Positions 1 to 8,090 of a DNA stretch of 64,000 nt are shown piece by piece (position 1 is the stretch's first letter; every line of letters begins with the position of its first letter). This stretch comes from an uncultured Aquimarina sp. (GTDB lineage Bacteria > Bacteroidota > Bacteroidia > Flavobacteriales > Flavobacteriaceae), in the NCBI RefSeq assembly GCF_947496855.1, contig NZ_CANMED010000010.1, positions 1 through 64,000 of the forward strand, written 5' to 3'. The notes under the pieces were generated by a model. That model ran no database searches. It was not told where the DNA came from and saw only the letters and a program-made list of their open reading frames with translations. The position numbers and the translations under genes were made by a program.

Positions 1-355
1 CAAAACAATACCCCGTTTTGCGGGTGCAAACATACAAACCTTTATCATTACAACAACAAAAAATGTTAAGTATTTTTAACGAAAATTGTAAACCTGCTGG
101 TTTTTAAAAAGTTGGATAGCGAATATAATAAAATTAATCAAAATAAACGGTGAAATTCTTCAAGAAAACACTCCAAAAACGTATAAATGAATTCAATTGA
201 TATTTTTAAATTGGCTTTTGCACTAAGGATAACAACCTATCGACAGGCTTAGAACAAGCCTCATACTTTCATCTCTTTTAAAAACATGAACATGGCGAAA
301 AACATAATAGACAACAAAATCCTTGATTCACAAAGGCTAACATCAATATCTTATC
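1..355. other. Intergenic region at left edge
   Basis: No reading frame in this stretch looks coding. It holds the leftward promoter near the edge and a 6-bp hairpin, AGGCTT/AAGCCT, at 245-261 with no T-tract. I see nothing else that I can support. Confidence 0.5.
27..56 (-). promoter_or_regulatory. Bacteroidetes-type promoter firing out of the left edge
   Basis: On the minus strand a TTG (54-56) is followed after 19 bases by TATGTTTG (27-34), a match to the Bacteroidetes housekeeping consensus TTG-N19-TAnnTTTG. Transcription would run leftward out of the window into a gene that is not visible. The first transcribed bases would contain a small CCCG/CGGG hairpin (about 11-24). Confidence 0.55.
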
Positions 356-1060
356 TTAATTTTCTGTGGTTATAGGTCTAATAGTATCTGTCCACTTGTT
401 TCTCAAACTATAAAAACTAAAATCAAGCGCAGTTTTTTGTTCTTCCAAAATATTTGACTGAAAACTTCTTTGTAATATATCTTCTATCCAATAATCCTCT
501 TCTATATTAATGGGATCATATTGTTCTTTCAAAGAAATACTAAAAAGCTTAGCAGTACTATTATACCAAAATGCTTTCCATCCACTCCTATACTCCTTTA
601 CCAAATCAAACATCGTTTGACCTGTTTGCCTGTGTATCAACTTTACTAAAATCTGTCCTTCAGTACGGGTCATCTTTTTTAATTCGGCTGTAAACTCCTC
701 TTCCATATATTTTTGAAGAATTTTAACGTACTTCTTACGAGCTTTCTTGGACTTTATGTTTTTTAATCTTTCGTTTAATTCTGTCAATCTATCAGATGCA
801 AGTTTTGCATAAGGATACACTTTTCTTGTTTTGCGTCTTAGTATAAGATACTTTCTTCTCGCTAACCTATTCTTGAACTTAAGCTTACCTAATATTACAA
901 CTTCATCAAGATCTATAGCTTCATGTGGAATAGTATCACCTTCTATAATATAGTACTGCACGTACCCTGATGTATCAATTTTTGTCGAGTCAACTTCTTT
1001 CTGACAAATTCCAATACAAGGAAACAATAATACTAATATGTATATCAAATATTTCTGCAT
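356..1060 (-). CDS. DUF4294 family secreted protein
   Basis: This 234-residue protein opens with a signal peptide (hydrophobic residues about 4-19, ending GICQ) and continues as a soluble, very basic region rich in Lys and Arg at residues 60-130. The pattern, including EGDTIPH near residue 40 and a conserved block around 140-180, matches my memory of DUF4294, a family of unknown function almost confined to Bacteroidetes. It is probably exported to the periplasm. It is divergent from the aminopeptidase gene with 107 bases between. No catalytic motif is visible, so I assign no activity. Confidence 0.75.
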   Translation of the reverse strand: MQKYLIYILVLLFPCIGICQKEVDSTKIDTSGYVQYYIIEGDTIPHEAIDLDEVVILGKLKFKNRLARRKYLILRRKTRKVYPYAKLASDRLTELNERLKNIKSKKARKKYVKILQKYMEEEFTAELKKMTRTEGQILVKLIHRQTGQTMFDLVKEYRSGWKAFWYNSTAKLFSISLKEQYDPINIEEDYWIEDILQRSFQSNILEEQKTALDFSFYSLRNKWTDTIRPITTEN

Positions 1061-1167
1061 AGTAGGTAATGATCTTCTAAAATCGTTCCAAAATTAGTAA
1101 TAAACACTTTGTAAACTGTAAAATCTTTGTGAATATTATTAACTTCGTACAAAACAAAAATATATAA

Positions 1168-2298
1168 ATGGCTAAAAAAAGTATATTAAACAAAAAGTCT
1201 TTGACTTTTCTAGAGAAATATTTGAATAATGCAGCACCTACAGGTTACGAATGGGAAGGGCAAAAAATATGGATGGATTACCTAAAGCCATATGTAGATG
1301 AATTTATTACTGACACATATGGAACTGCTGTTGGCGTGATTAATCCTAAGGCTACATATAAGGTTGTTATAGAGGGACATGCTGATGAAATTTCATGGTA
1401 CGTAAACTATATTACAGATAATGGTCTTATATATGTAATTAGAAATGGAGGTAGTGATCATCAAATAGCGACTTCTAAACGTGTAAACATCCATACTAAA
1501 AAAGGAATTGTACAAGGCGTATTTGGCTGGCCTGCAATACATACTCGCAAGGGATCTAAAGAACAAGCTCCTACATTAGAGAATATTTGTATTGATGTAG
1601 GATGTAATACAAAGGAGGAAGTATTAAAACTTGGAGTTCACGTGGGATGCGTTATCACATACCCTGACGAATTTTTTATTCTCAACAAAGACAAGTTTGT
1701 TTGTCGTGCTTTGGATAATAGAATGGGGGGGTTTATGATCGCAGAAGTTGCTCGTTTATTAAAGGAAAACAAAGATAAGTTAGACTTTGGACTATATATC
1801 ACCAATTCTGTTCAGGAAGAAATAGGTCTTAGAGGTGCTGAAATGATTACACATACAATTAAACCAGATGTTGCTATTGTTACTGATGTTTGTCACGATA
1901 CGACTACACCTATGATAGAGAAGAAAACACAAGGTGAAACAAAAATCGGTGACGGCCCTGTGATTTCCTATGCTCCTGCCGTTCAGAATAGATTAAGAGA
2001 ATTACTTATTGACACTGCAGAAAAGAAAAAGATACCGTTCCAGCGTATGGCATCTAGTAGAATGACAGGAACAGATACTGATGCTTTTGCATACAGTAAT
2101 GGCGGTGTAGCTTCTGCTCTAATCTCTTTACCACTTCGTTATATGCACACTACTGTAGAAATGGTGCATAGAGATGATGTAGAGAATGTTATTAATTTAA
2201 TATATGAAAGCTTACTTACTATTAAATCCGGTGAAACTTTTAGTTATTTTGAAAAACCAAAACAAGCTACAAAGGCAAAAGGCAAATCTAAATCTTAA
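1168..2298 (+). CDS. M42 family metallopeptidase (glutamyl aminopeptidase-like)
   Basis: This 376-residue cytosolic metallo-aminopeptidase should remove N-terminal residues from peptides as a large oligomer with two metal ions per subunit. The metal ligands of the M42 family are visible: EGHADE (His71, Asp73), RALDNR (Asp183), the catalytic pair in SVQEEIG (Glu217-Glu218), Asp240 in VTDVCHD, and His327 in RYMHTT. The length fits the family. The C-terminus ends in a Lys-rich tail. It appears to be monocistronic, and the fragment and terminator that follow are not part of it. Confidence 0.92.
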   Translation: MAKKSILNKKSLTFLEKYLNNAAPTGYEWEGQKIWMDYLKPYVDEFITDTYGTAVGVINPKATYKVVIEGHADEISWYVNYITDNGLIYVIRNGGSDHQIATSKRVNIHTKKGIVQGVFGWPAIHTRKGSKEQAPTLENICIDVGCNTKEEVLKLGVHVGCVITYPDEFFILNKDKFVCRALDNRMGGFMIAEVARLLKENKDKLDFGLYITNSVQEEIGLRGAEMITHTIKPDVAIVTDVCHDTTTPMIEKKTQGETKIGDGPVISYAPAVQNRLRELLIDTAEKKKIPFQRMASSRMTGTDTDAFAYSNGGVASALISLPLRYMHTTVEMVHRDDVENVINLIYESLLTIKSGETFSYFEKPKQATKAKGKSKS

Positions 2299-2396
2299 TT
2301 AATTAAACAACTAAGAACTGAAAGTTTACAACTTCTTAGACCTGACTAAAGTCTGCGGTGTGTATATTTTAACTTTTAGAAGTTAAACGCTCATAA

Positions 2397-2588
2397 AAGC
2401 TACTAGTAAAAAATGAAACCGGAGGCTTCACAGGTAATCATACTTTAGAAGGAAACAAATTAACCATTAACACTTTTAAATACTATACGCATAATTATGA
2501 ACCAAATACCAACTGGCCTAAAATGCTAGAATTTTTAGAAGCAGCATATCAGTTTTCTCAACAAAAAATATTGATTAAGAAGCAATAA
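2397..2588 (+). pseudogene. Orphan C-terminal gene remnant
   Basis: A 63-codon frame opens directly after a stop at 2394 and has no upstream start, yet its composition looks coding: GGFTGNHTLEGNKLTI early, then NWPKMLEFLEAAYQFSQQ and a Lys-rich end. I read it as the preserved last exon-like piece of a deleted gene. The closing pattern (Trp, then FLEAA-x-F, then KILIKK) faintly recalls the C-termini of DUF3857/transglutaminase-type Bacteroidetes proteins, but this is a guess. The stretch 2299-2396 before it holds nothing recognisable. Confidence 0.45.
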
Positions 2589-2600
2589 TTATTATTAGTG

Positions 2601-2654
2601 ATTCATACAAAACAAAAAGCCTCGAAATTACGAGGCTTTTTGTTTTGTATGAAT
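2601..2654. terminator. Perfect 24-bp bidirectional terminator
   Basis: Arms 2601-2624 and 2631-2654 are perfect reverse complements around a 6-base loop. Runs of A and T flank the GC-rich core AAGCCTCG/CGAGGCTT, so the hairpin can end transcripts from both sides. It abuts the stop codon of acs, which arrives from the right. Confidence 0.92.
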
Positions 2655-2655
2655 T

Positions 2656-4563
2656 TCATAAAACATTATCCATTATTTCCTGTACAACCTCAGGATTTAA
2701 CAAAGTACTCGTGTCTCCAAGATTAGAAGTATCATTAGAAGCTATTTTTCTTAAAATACGTCTCATAATTTTACCACTTCTTGTTTTCGGTAATCCAGAT
2801 ACAAACTGAATTTTATCTAGTTTTGCAATCGGACCTATGCGTTCTGTTATCTGTTGATTCACTTCACTACTTAAATTATTACGATCTCTAGATTCGCCAA
2901 CTTCTTTTAGAATAACGAACCCATATAAAGCATTTCCTTTTATATCATGAGGAAAACCAACAATTGCAGATTCTGCAACAGCAGGATGCTCATTAATCGC
3001 ATCTTCGATCGGAGCGGTTCCCAAATTATGCCCCGAAACAATAATTACATCATCTACTCTACCCGTTATTCTGTAGTATCCAACTTCATCTCTTAATGCT
3101 CCATCACCTGTAAAGTATGCATTCTTAAAAGCGGAAAAATATGTATCTCTATATCTTTGATGATTCCCCCAAATAGTTCGAGCCATAGAAGGCCACGGGA
3201 ATTTAACACACAATCGTCCTTCTACTTGATTTCCTTCAATTTCATTACCATTTTCGTCCATTAAAGCTGGCTGTACTCCTGGCATTGGCAAAGTAGCATA
3301 CGTTGGTTTAGTCGGTGTAGCAAAAGGAATGGGCGAAATCAAAATTCCTCCAGTTTCTGTTTGCCACCAGGTGTCTACAATAGGGCACTTCTTTTCTCCC
3401 ACGTGGTCGTTATACCAATGCCAAGCTTCTTCATTAATTGGTTCCCCTACAGTTCCTAATACTTTAAGGCTTGATAAGTCATATTTTGTAACATAATCAA
3501 GATTTTCTTTTGCCAATGCTCTAATTGCAGTTGGCGCTGTATAGAATTGTGTGATTTTATGTTTTTGTACTATATCCCAAAAACGTCCAAAATCTGGATA
3601 TGATGGTACTCCTTCAAACATTACTGTAGTTGCTCCATTTGCTAAAGGACCATAAACGATATAAGAATGTCCAGTTATCCAACCGATATCTGCAGTACAC
3701 CAATAAATATCATCCTCTTTATATTGGAATACATTTTTAAAACTGTACGCAGTATACACCATATATCCTGCAGTAGTATGCATCATTCCTTTTGGTTTTC
3801 CCGTAGAACCAGAGGTATACAGAATGAATAATGGGTCTTCTGCATTCATTATTTCTGGAATACATTCTTTATCTGCACTATCTAATAAAGGCTGTAACCA
3901 TTCATCTCGTTCGGCCTTCATCTGTATGTCAGAATCAATTCGTTTTGCTACTAACACAGATTCAATACCTGGGCATTGCTCTAGAGCATCATCCACAATA
4001 CCTTTTAGATCTATCGTTTTGGATCCTCGATACGATCCATCAGAAGTAATCACCATTTTAGCTTCACAATCATTAATTCTTGTCGCTAATGCAGTGGCAG
4101 AAAATCCTGCAAAAATCACTGAATGTATTGCACCAATTCTAGCACAAGCTAATACCGAAATTGCTAGTTCTGGAATCATAGGAAGATAAATACATACTCG
4201 ATCTCCTTTCTTTATTCCTTTACTCTTAAGAACATTTGCAAATTTACACACTCTTTCGTGCAATTGATTATAAGTAATATGTTCTGCAGGTTCTTCTGGA
4301 TCGTTAGGCTCAAACAAAATTGCGGTTTTATCTCCTCGAACATATAAATGTCTATCAATACAATTTTCTGTAATATTCAATTTTGCCCCTTCAAACCATT
4401 TTACCTCTGGTTTCGCGAAATCCCAATCCAGAACTTTATCCCACTTCTTTCTCCATAAAAAATGTTCTTCCGCTATTTCGCTCCAAAAAAGCTCTGGATT
4501 ACGAACAGATTTTCTGTAAACCTGAAAATACTCTTCAAGATGTTTTATGTGATAATTACTCAT
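2656..4563 (-). CDS. acs: Acetyl-CoA synthetase (AMP-forming)
   Basis: This 635-residue enzyme converts acetate, ATP and CoA into acetyl-CoA, AMP and pyrophosphate in the cytosol. The length is that of full Acs. Visible motifs are the P-loop TSGSTGKPKG (250-259), the acyl-pocket segment CTADIGWITGHS (289-300), WWQTETGG (399-406) and the C-terminal RSGKIMRR, in which Lys598 is the residue that acetyltransferases modify in this family. It is the last gene of a leftward series that includes an ActP-like transporter and a CrbS-like kinase, so it is very likely the assimilation step of that acetate module. A gap of 141 bases precedes it, so it may also have its own promoter. Confidence 0.97.
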   Translation of the reverse strand: MSNYHIKHLEEYFQVYRKSVRNPELFWSEIAEEHFLWRKKWDKVLDWDFAKPEVKWFEGAKLNITENCIDRHLYVRGDKTAILFEPNDPEEPAEHITYNQLHERVCKFANVLKSKGIKKGDRVCIYLPMIPELAISVLACARIGAIHSVIFAGFSATALATRINDCEAKMVITSDGSYRGSKTIDLKGIVDDALEQCPGIESVLVAKRIDSDIQMKAERDEWLQPLLDSADKECIPEIMNAEDPLFILYTSGSTGKPKGMMHTTAGYMVYTAYSFKNVFQYKEDDIYWCTADIGWITGHSYIVYGPLANGATTVMFEGVPSYPDFGRFWDIVQKHKITQFYTAPTAIRALAKENLDYVTKYDLSSLKVLGTVGEPINEEAWHWYNDHVGEKKCPIVDTWWQTETGGILISPIPFATPTKPTYATLPMPGVQPALMDENGNEIEGNQVEGRLCVKFPWPSMARTIWGNHQRYRDTYFSAFKNAYFTGDGALRDEVGYYRITGRVDDVIIVSGHNLGTAPIEDAINEHPAVAESAIVGFPHDIKGNALYGFVILKEVGESRDRNNLSSEVNQQITERIGPIAKLDKIQFVSGLPKTRSGKIMRRILRKIASNDTSNLGDTSTLLNPEVVQEIMDNVL

Positions 4564-4704
4564 TTTTTATTGATTTTATATTTTTTACTAAATCTTAAAT
4601 TTTTTAAAAACTATTTTACCTTTCAAAATTATTTAGGCGAACAACACCATATTGTGGATCAAAAGCTATTAATTTTATATTTCAAAATTAAACATCATCA
4701 CATT

Positions 4705-5070
4705 TTATTCAATTAAAGTTCTTATCTCCGCTATAATTTTTTTAATTGAAAACGGTTTTGTAAGATATTTATCCACCCCCATTTCTAACCCTTTTTCTAT
4801 ATCTGATGATTTATTTTTAGCAGTTAAAAAAACCACTTTAATATCTTTAGTTTTTGGGTTTGCTCTTATATGCTTCAAAGTTTTATATCCATCTACATTA
4901 GGCATCATAATATCCAACAGAATAACATTTGGTATATGTGTTTCTAGTATATGGATTGCTTCACTTCCATCTCTTGCTATATATACTTCAAAATCTTGTT
5001 TTTTAAATGAATATTCTAACGACATTACTATGTTTGGTTCATCATCAACTATTAGAATTTTTTTCTGCAT
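4705..5070 (-). CDS. Receiver-only response regulator
   Basis: This 121-residue protein is a single CheY-type receiver domain. The phospho-acceptor is Asp53 in NVILLDIMMP. The acidic pair is Asp9-Asp10, and the conserved switch residues Thr83 (FLTAK) and Lys105 (YLTKPF) are present. It ends right after the receiver fold, so there is no DNA-binding output domain. The kinase gene lies 66 bases upstream in the same direction and is the obvious partner. CrbR regulators of acs in proteobacteria carry a LuxR-type HTH, which is absent here, so the output must be protein-protein or lie elsewhere. Confidence 0.93.
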   Translation of the reverse strand: MQKKILIVDDEPNIVMSLEYSFKKQDFEVYIARDGSEAIHILETHIPNVILLDIMMPNVDGYKTLKHIRANPKTKDIKVVFLTAKNKSSDIEKGLEMGVDKYLTKPFSIKKIIAEIRTLIE

Positions 5071-5136
5071 CTCTTATATTTTTTTATCTTTTGTAAGATA
5101 AAAACTTCTTTTATTTTTCACCCTAAAACTCATTAA

Positions 5137-7842
5137 CTACTCTACTGTTTCTAAACTATTTGGTAAATCAATAATAAATCTTGCTCCTTTATCGTAAGAA
5201 TCATCAATTCGTATAATTCCGTTATGACCTTCTATAATCTTTTTACAAATTGCTAGACCTAACCCACTTCCTATAGGTTTTTTGATATTTTGGTTATGAG
5301 ATTGATAGAATTTCTCAAAAATATGTTTCTTATCATTTTCGGGAATACCTTTACCATTATCCTGCACAGAGATTCTTATAAAATCCTTCTCATTAGAAAC
5401 GGCTACTTCAATTATCCCTTTATTCTTTTCTACAAACTTAATTCCATTAGACAATAGATTAGTTAACACCTGTAATATTCTATCCTCATCGTATAAAGCG
5501 ACTATTCGGTCGGAAGGTTTAGTGGATAAAATCGAAATACATTTTTGTTGTGCTATAGTATAAATTCCAGAAATTGACTTTTCTACGGTCTCAATTACAT
5601 TATTATTTTTTTTATCAAAAACCTCTCTTCCTGATCCCAATTTTTCCAAATCCAGTATATTATGTATCAAGGTAGAAAGTCTTTCTGAATCCTTAAGTAT
5701 AGTGTCTAAAAATTGAATTCTCAATTCATTAGATATGTCGTGATCATTATCTAATAACACCTCTGAAGCAGCCCTTATTGAAGTAATCGGTGTTTTTAAT
5801 TCATGCGCTACCGTATCTAAAAACTCATCTTTTACTTTATCCTGTTGTTTCAATTCTTCGTTTGCCTTTTTTAAATCATCCGTAAGTTTAACAAGTTCTT
5901 CGGATCTTTGTCTTAAAAACTTGTTAGTAGAAATTGTTTTTTTACTTTCTTCCAGAATTTTCAAAACTTCTATCAATGTTACTGGTTGTTCTTTTACTAC
6001 GCTAGCGATTAGAATTCGGGAGGAAGCTCCTCCAATACTTCCAGTAAGTAGTTTTTCAGAAAAATTGATTAATCTTGAATCTGCTTTTTTAGTATTCATC
6101 GGTAGATCATGCTTTGTGTAAAAAAGGTTTAATGCTCGTTCTGTTCTTTGAATACCTAAAAACTTGATTAATAAATTTTTTATATCAGAAACATAAGCTT
6201 CTCCCTTCCATACGTATGCACTCTCCTGTAAAGAATCATAACTATTATTTACAAACATTTCGGCATAATTACGCTCTCTATAGTTGCCTTTACTAGAAAC
6301 GGACATAAACAAATAAATGATTGTATTAAAAAACATACTCCAAAAAAATGCGTGTGTTACAGGTGTCATGAAGTCAATGCCAAACAACTGATAAGGCCTT
6401 AACAATTCTATCCCGAAAGCTCCATTTGTTATGAAATCTGTATTTCCTAAAATAATATCTAAAACAAAAGGGAGAATTAGGGTGTACATTGTTATTAATG
6501 TACCTGTGATAATTCCTGATTTAGCAGCAATAGCAGAACCTCTATTCCAAAATAAACCAATAAAAAATGCTGGTGCCAATTGTGCAATGATCACAAAAGA
6601 TATTTGACCAATCGAAAACAAAGACAACTGAACATTAAAGTTAATATAAAACAAATAGGCTCCTACAATCAATGAAAAAATTGCAATTCTTCTAATATTT
6701 TTTATATAGTTTGCATTTCTCTCTGGATGACTTCTACTAAACTTATCCAAAAAACCATATGGAATAATTAAATTATTGCTAAGCATGACTGATAGCGCTA
6801 ATGTGGAAACAACAACCATAGAAATTACAGCAGAAAACCCTCCTAAAAAAACCAAGGTCGCTAGAAATATATTATCGTGATGCAGTGGTAATAATAATGT
6901 ATAATAATCTGGGTTTAAACTTTTATGGAGACTTAATCTTCCTCCCCATGCTACAAATATTACGAATACATTAAATAATAAAAGATACAAAGGAAAAAGC
7001 CAAATAGCTTTTTTTAAATGCTTTTCTGATGTATTTTCTATAACTGCTACTTGAAACTGTCTTGGTAACAAAAAAATAGCAAAAAACGATAATGCAATCA
7101 TAAAATACCAATTAATGCCTGCTTCTAAACCATCAAGTGTAGTAAGTGATTCTAAGTTTTCTAAAGATGAAATTTTATCGTAAATATCCGTCGTGCCATC
7201 AAACAAATAATAGGTTACATAAACACCAATTATCAAAAAGAAAACTAGCTTCAGTATCGATTCTACAGCAACAGAAAAAACAATTCCCCTCCGCCTTCTA
7301 GTAGCATCTGTCGCTCTAGTTCCAAAAAAAGCCGCAAAGATAGCTAGTAAAAGAGCTACGTAAAATAAAGTATCCTGAAAAATAGACGTCGAAGAAGGAA
7401 TAGTATCCTTAGAAATAATCGAAAATGTTTCAGAAATAGCTTTTAACTGTAATGAAATATATGGTACAATAGCTAAAACACAAATTATAGTTACTAATGC
7501 TCCTAAAAATCTATTGTTCCCATAACGTAAAGATATAAAATCTGCTATGCTGGATACTTTCTGTTGTTTAGAGATACGTATTATTTTTTTTAAAACTACT
7601 ATCCACAACGGAAACGCTATTACAGGTCCTAAATAAGTTGTTAAAAAACTAATTCCAGAAGTCGCAGCAATTCCTACACTGCCGTAATAAGTCCAGGCTG
7701 AACAATAGACAGCAAGGGACAATGTATAAACATATGCATTGTTTACCCAAGCACTCTTTGCCTTTTTTTCTGCCCAAAAAGCTACTCCAAATAAAAATGC
7801 TAAATACACAACGATTATGAATATTAAAATGTAATTACTCAT
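5137..7842 (-). CDS. CrbS/CbrA-like SSS symporter-sensor histidine kinase
   Basis: This 901-residue membrane sensor begins with a sodium:solute symporter domain of about 13 membrane segments (roughly 1-520). A STAC-like linker follows, with the motif LLTGSIGGASSRILI near 585, then a coiled-coil rich in Lys and Glu (about 620-670). The kinase core comes next: H-box VAHELKTPITS with His680, N-box NLLSNGIKF, G1 DNGKGIP and G2 GSGLGLAI. CrbS and CbrA have this symporter-STAC-kinase layout, usually with a PAS domain, and I see none here. CrbS controls acs in proteobacteria, and the neighbours here are acetate genes, so the ligand is probably acetate or its transport. The start overlaps the previous small gene by 8 bases. 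Confidence 0.93.
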   Translation of the reverse strand: MSNYILIFIIVVYLAFLFGVAFWAEKKAKSAWVNNAYVYTLSLAVYCSAWTYYGSVGIAATSGISFLTTYLGPVIAFPLWIVVLKKIIRISKQQKVSSIADFISLRYGNNRFLGALVTIICVLAIVPYISLQLKAISETFSIISKDTIPSSTSIFQDTLFYVALLLAIFAAFFGTRATDATRRRRGIVFSVAVESILKLVFFLIIGVYVTYYLFDGTTDIYDKISSLENLESLTTLDGLEAGINWYFMIALSFFAIFLLPRQFQVAVIENTSEKHLKKAIWLFPLYLLLFNVFVIFVAWGGRLSLHKSLNPDYYTLLLPLHHDNIFLATLVFLGGFSAVISMVVVSTLALSVMLSNNLIIPYGFLDKFSRSHPERNANYIKNIRRIAIFSLIVGAYLFYINFNVQLSLFSIGQISFVIIAQLAPAFFIGLFWNRGSAIAAKSGIITGTLITMYTLILPFVLDIILGNTDFITNGAFGIELLRPYQLFGIDFMTPVTHAFFWSMFFNTIIYLFMSVSSKGNYRERNYAEMFVNNSYDSLQESAYVWKGEAYVSDIKNLLIKFLGIQRTERALNLFYTKHDLPMNTKKADSRLINFSEKLLTGSIGGASSRILIASVVKEQPVTLIEVLKILEESKKTISTNKFLRQRSEELVKLTDDLKKANEELKQQDKVKDEFLDTVAHELKTPITSIRAASEVLLDNDHDISNELRIQFLDTILKDSERLSTLIHNILDLEKLGSGREVFDKKNNNVIETVEKSISGIYTIAQQKCISILSTKPSDRIVALYDEDRILQVLTNLLSNGIKFVEKNKGIIEVAVSNEKDFIRISVQDNGKGIPENDKKHIFEKFYQSHNQNIKKPIGSGLGLAICKKIIEGHNGIIRIDDSYDKGARFIIDLPNSLETVE

Positions 7843-8029
7843 AATACTTCTTTAGAATAATACTAGAAATAAAGATAGCAATTGCCCAAATCAAAAAAAT
7901 AAAAAAATACATTATCGGGAACCCTGATATATGTCCAGAGTGATTAAATACTAAAATCAACGGAATATTAAACAACAACAGTAGTGTTAATGAAAGTATG
8001 ATTAATTTTTGTTGATGACGTTTCTTCAT
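7835..8029 (-). CDS. Small two-helix membrane protein
   Basis: This 64-residue protein has a basic N-terminus (KKRHQQK) followed by two hydrophobic helices, about 9-28 and 37-58. It overlaps the start of the symporter-kinase by 8 bases, so the two are probably translationally coupled. It lies 61 bases downstream of the acetate symporter. Similar small membrane proteins accompany symporter modules and are often left unnamed. It could be an accessory subunit of the kinase or the transporter, but no motif decides this. Confidence 0.75.
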   Translation of the reverse strand: MKKRHQQKLIILSLTLLLLFNIPLILVFNHSGHISGFPIMYFFIFLIWAIAIFISSIILKKYYE

Positions 8030-8090
8030 ATTTGCGATCTAATTGAAAACCTATGTAATCATAAAGCTCACATAGGTTTTTGATTATTTT

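Noticed and set aside
3824..4189. 121-codon plus-strand frame
   Set aside because: It is antisense to acs, over conserved motifs of that enzyme.
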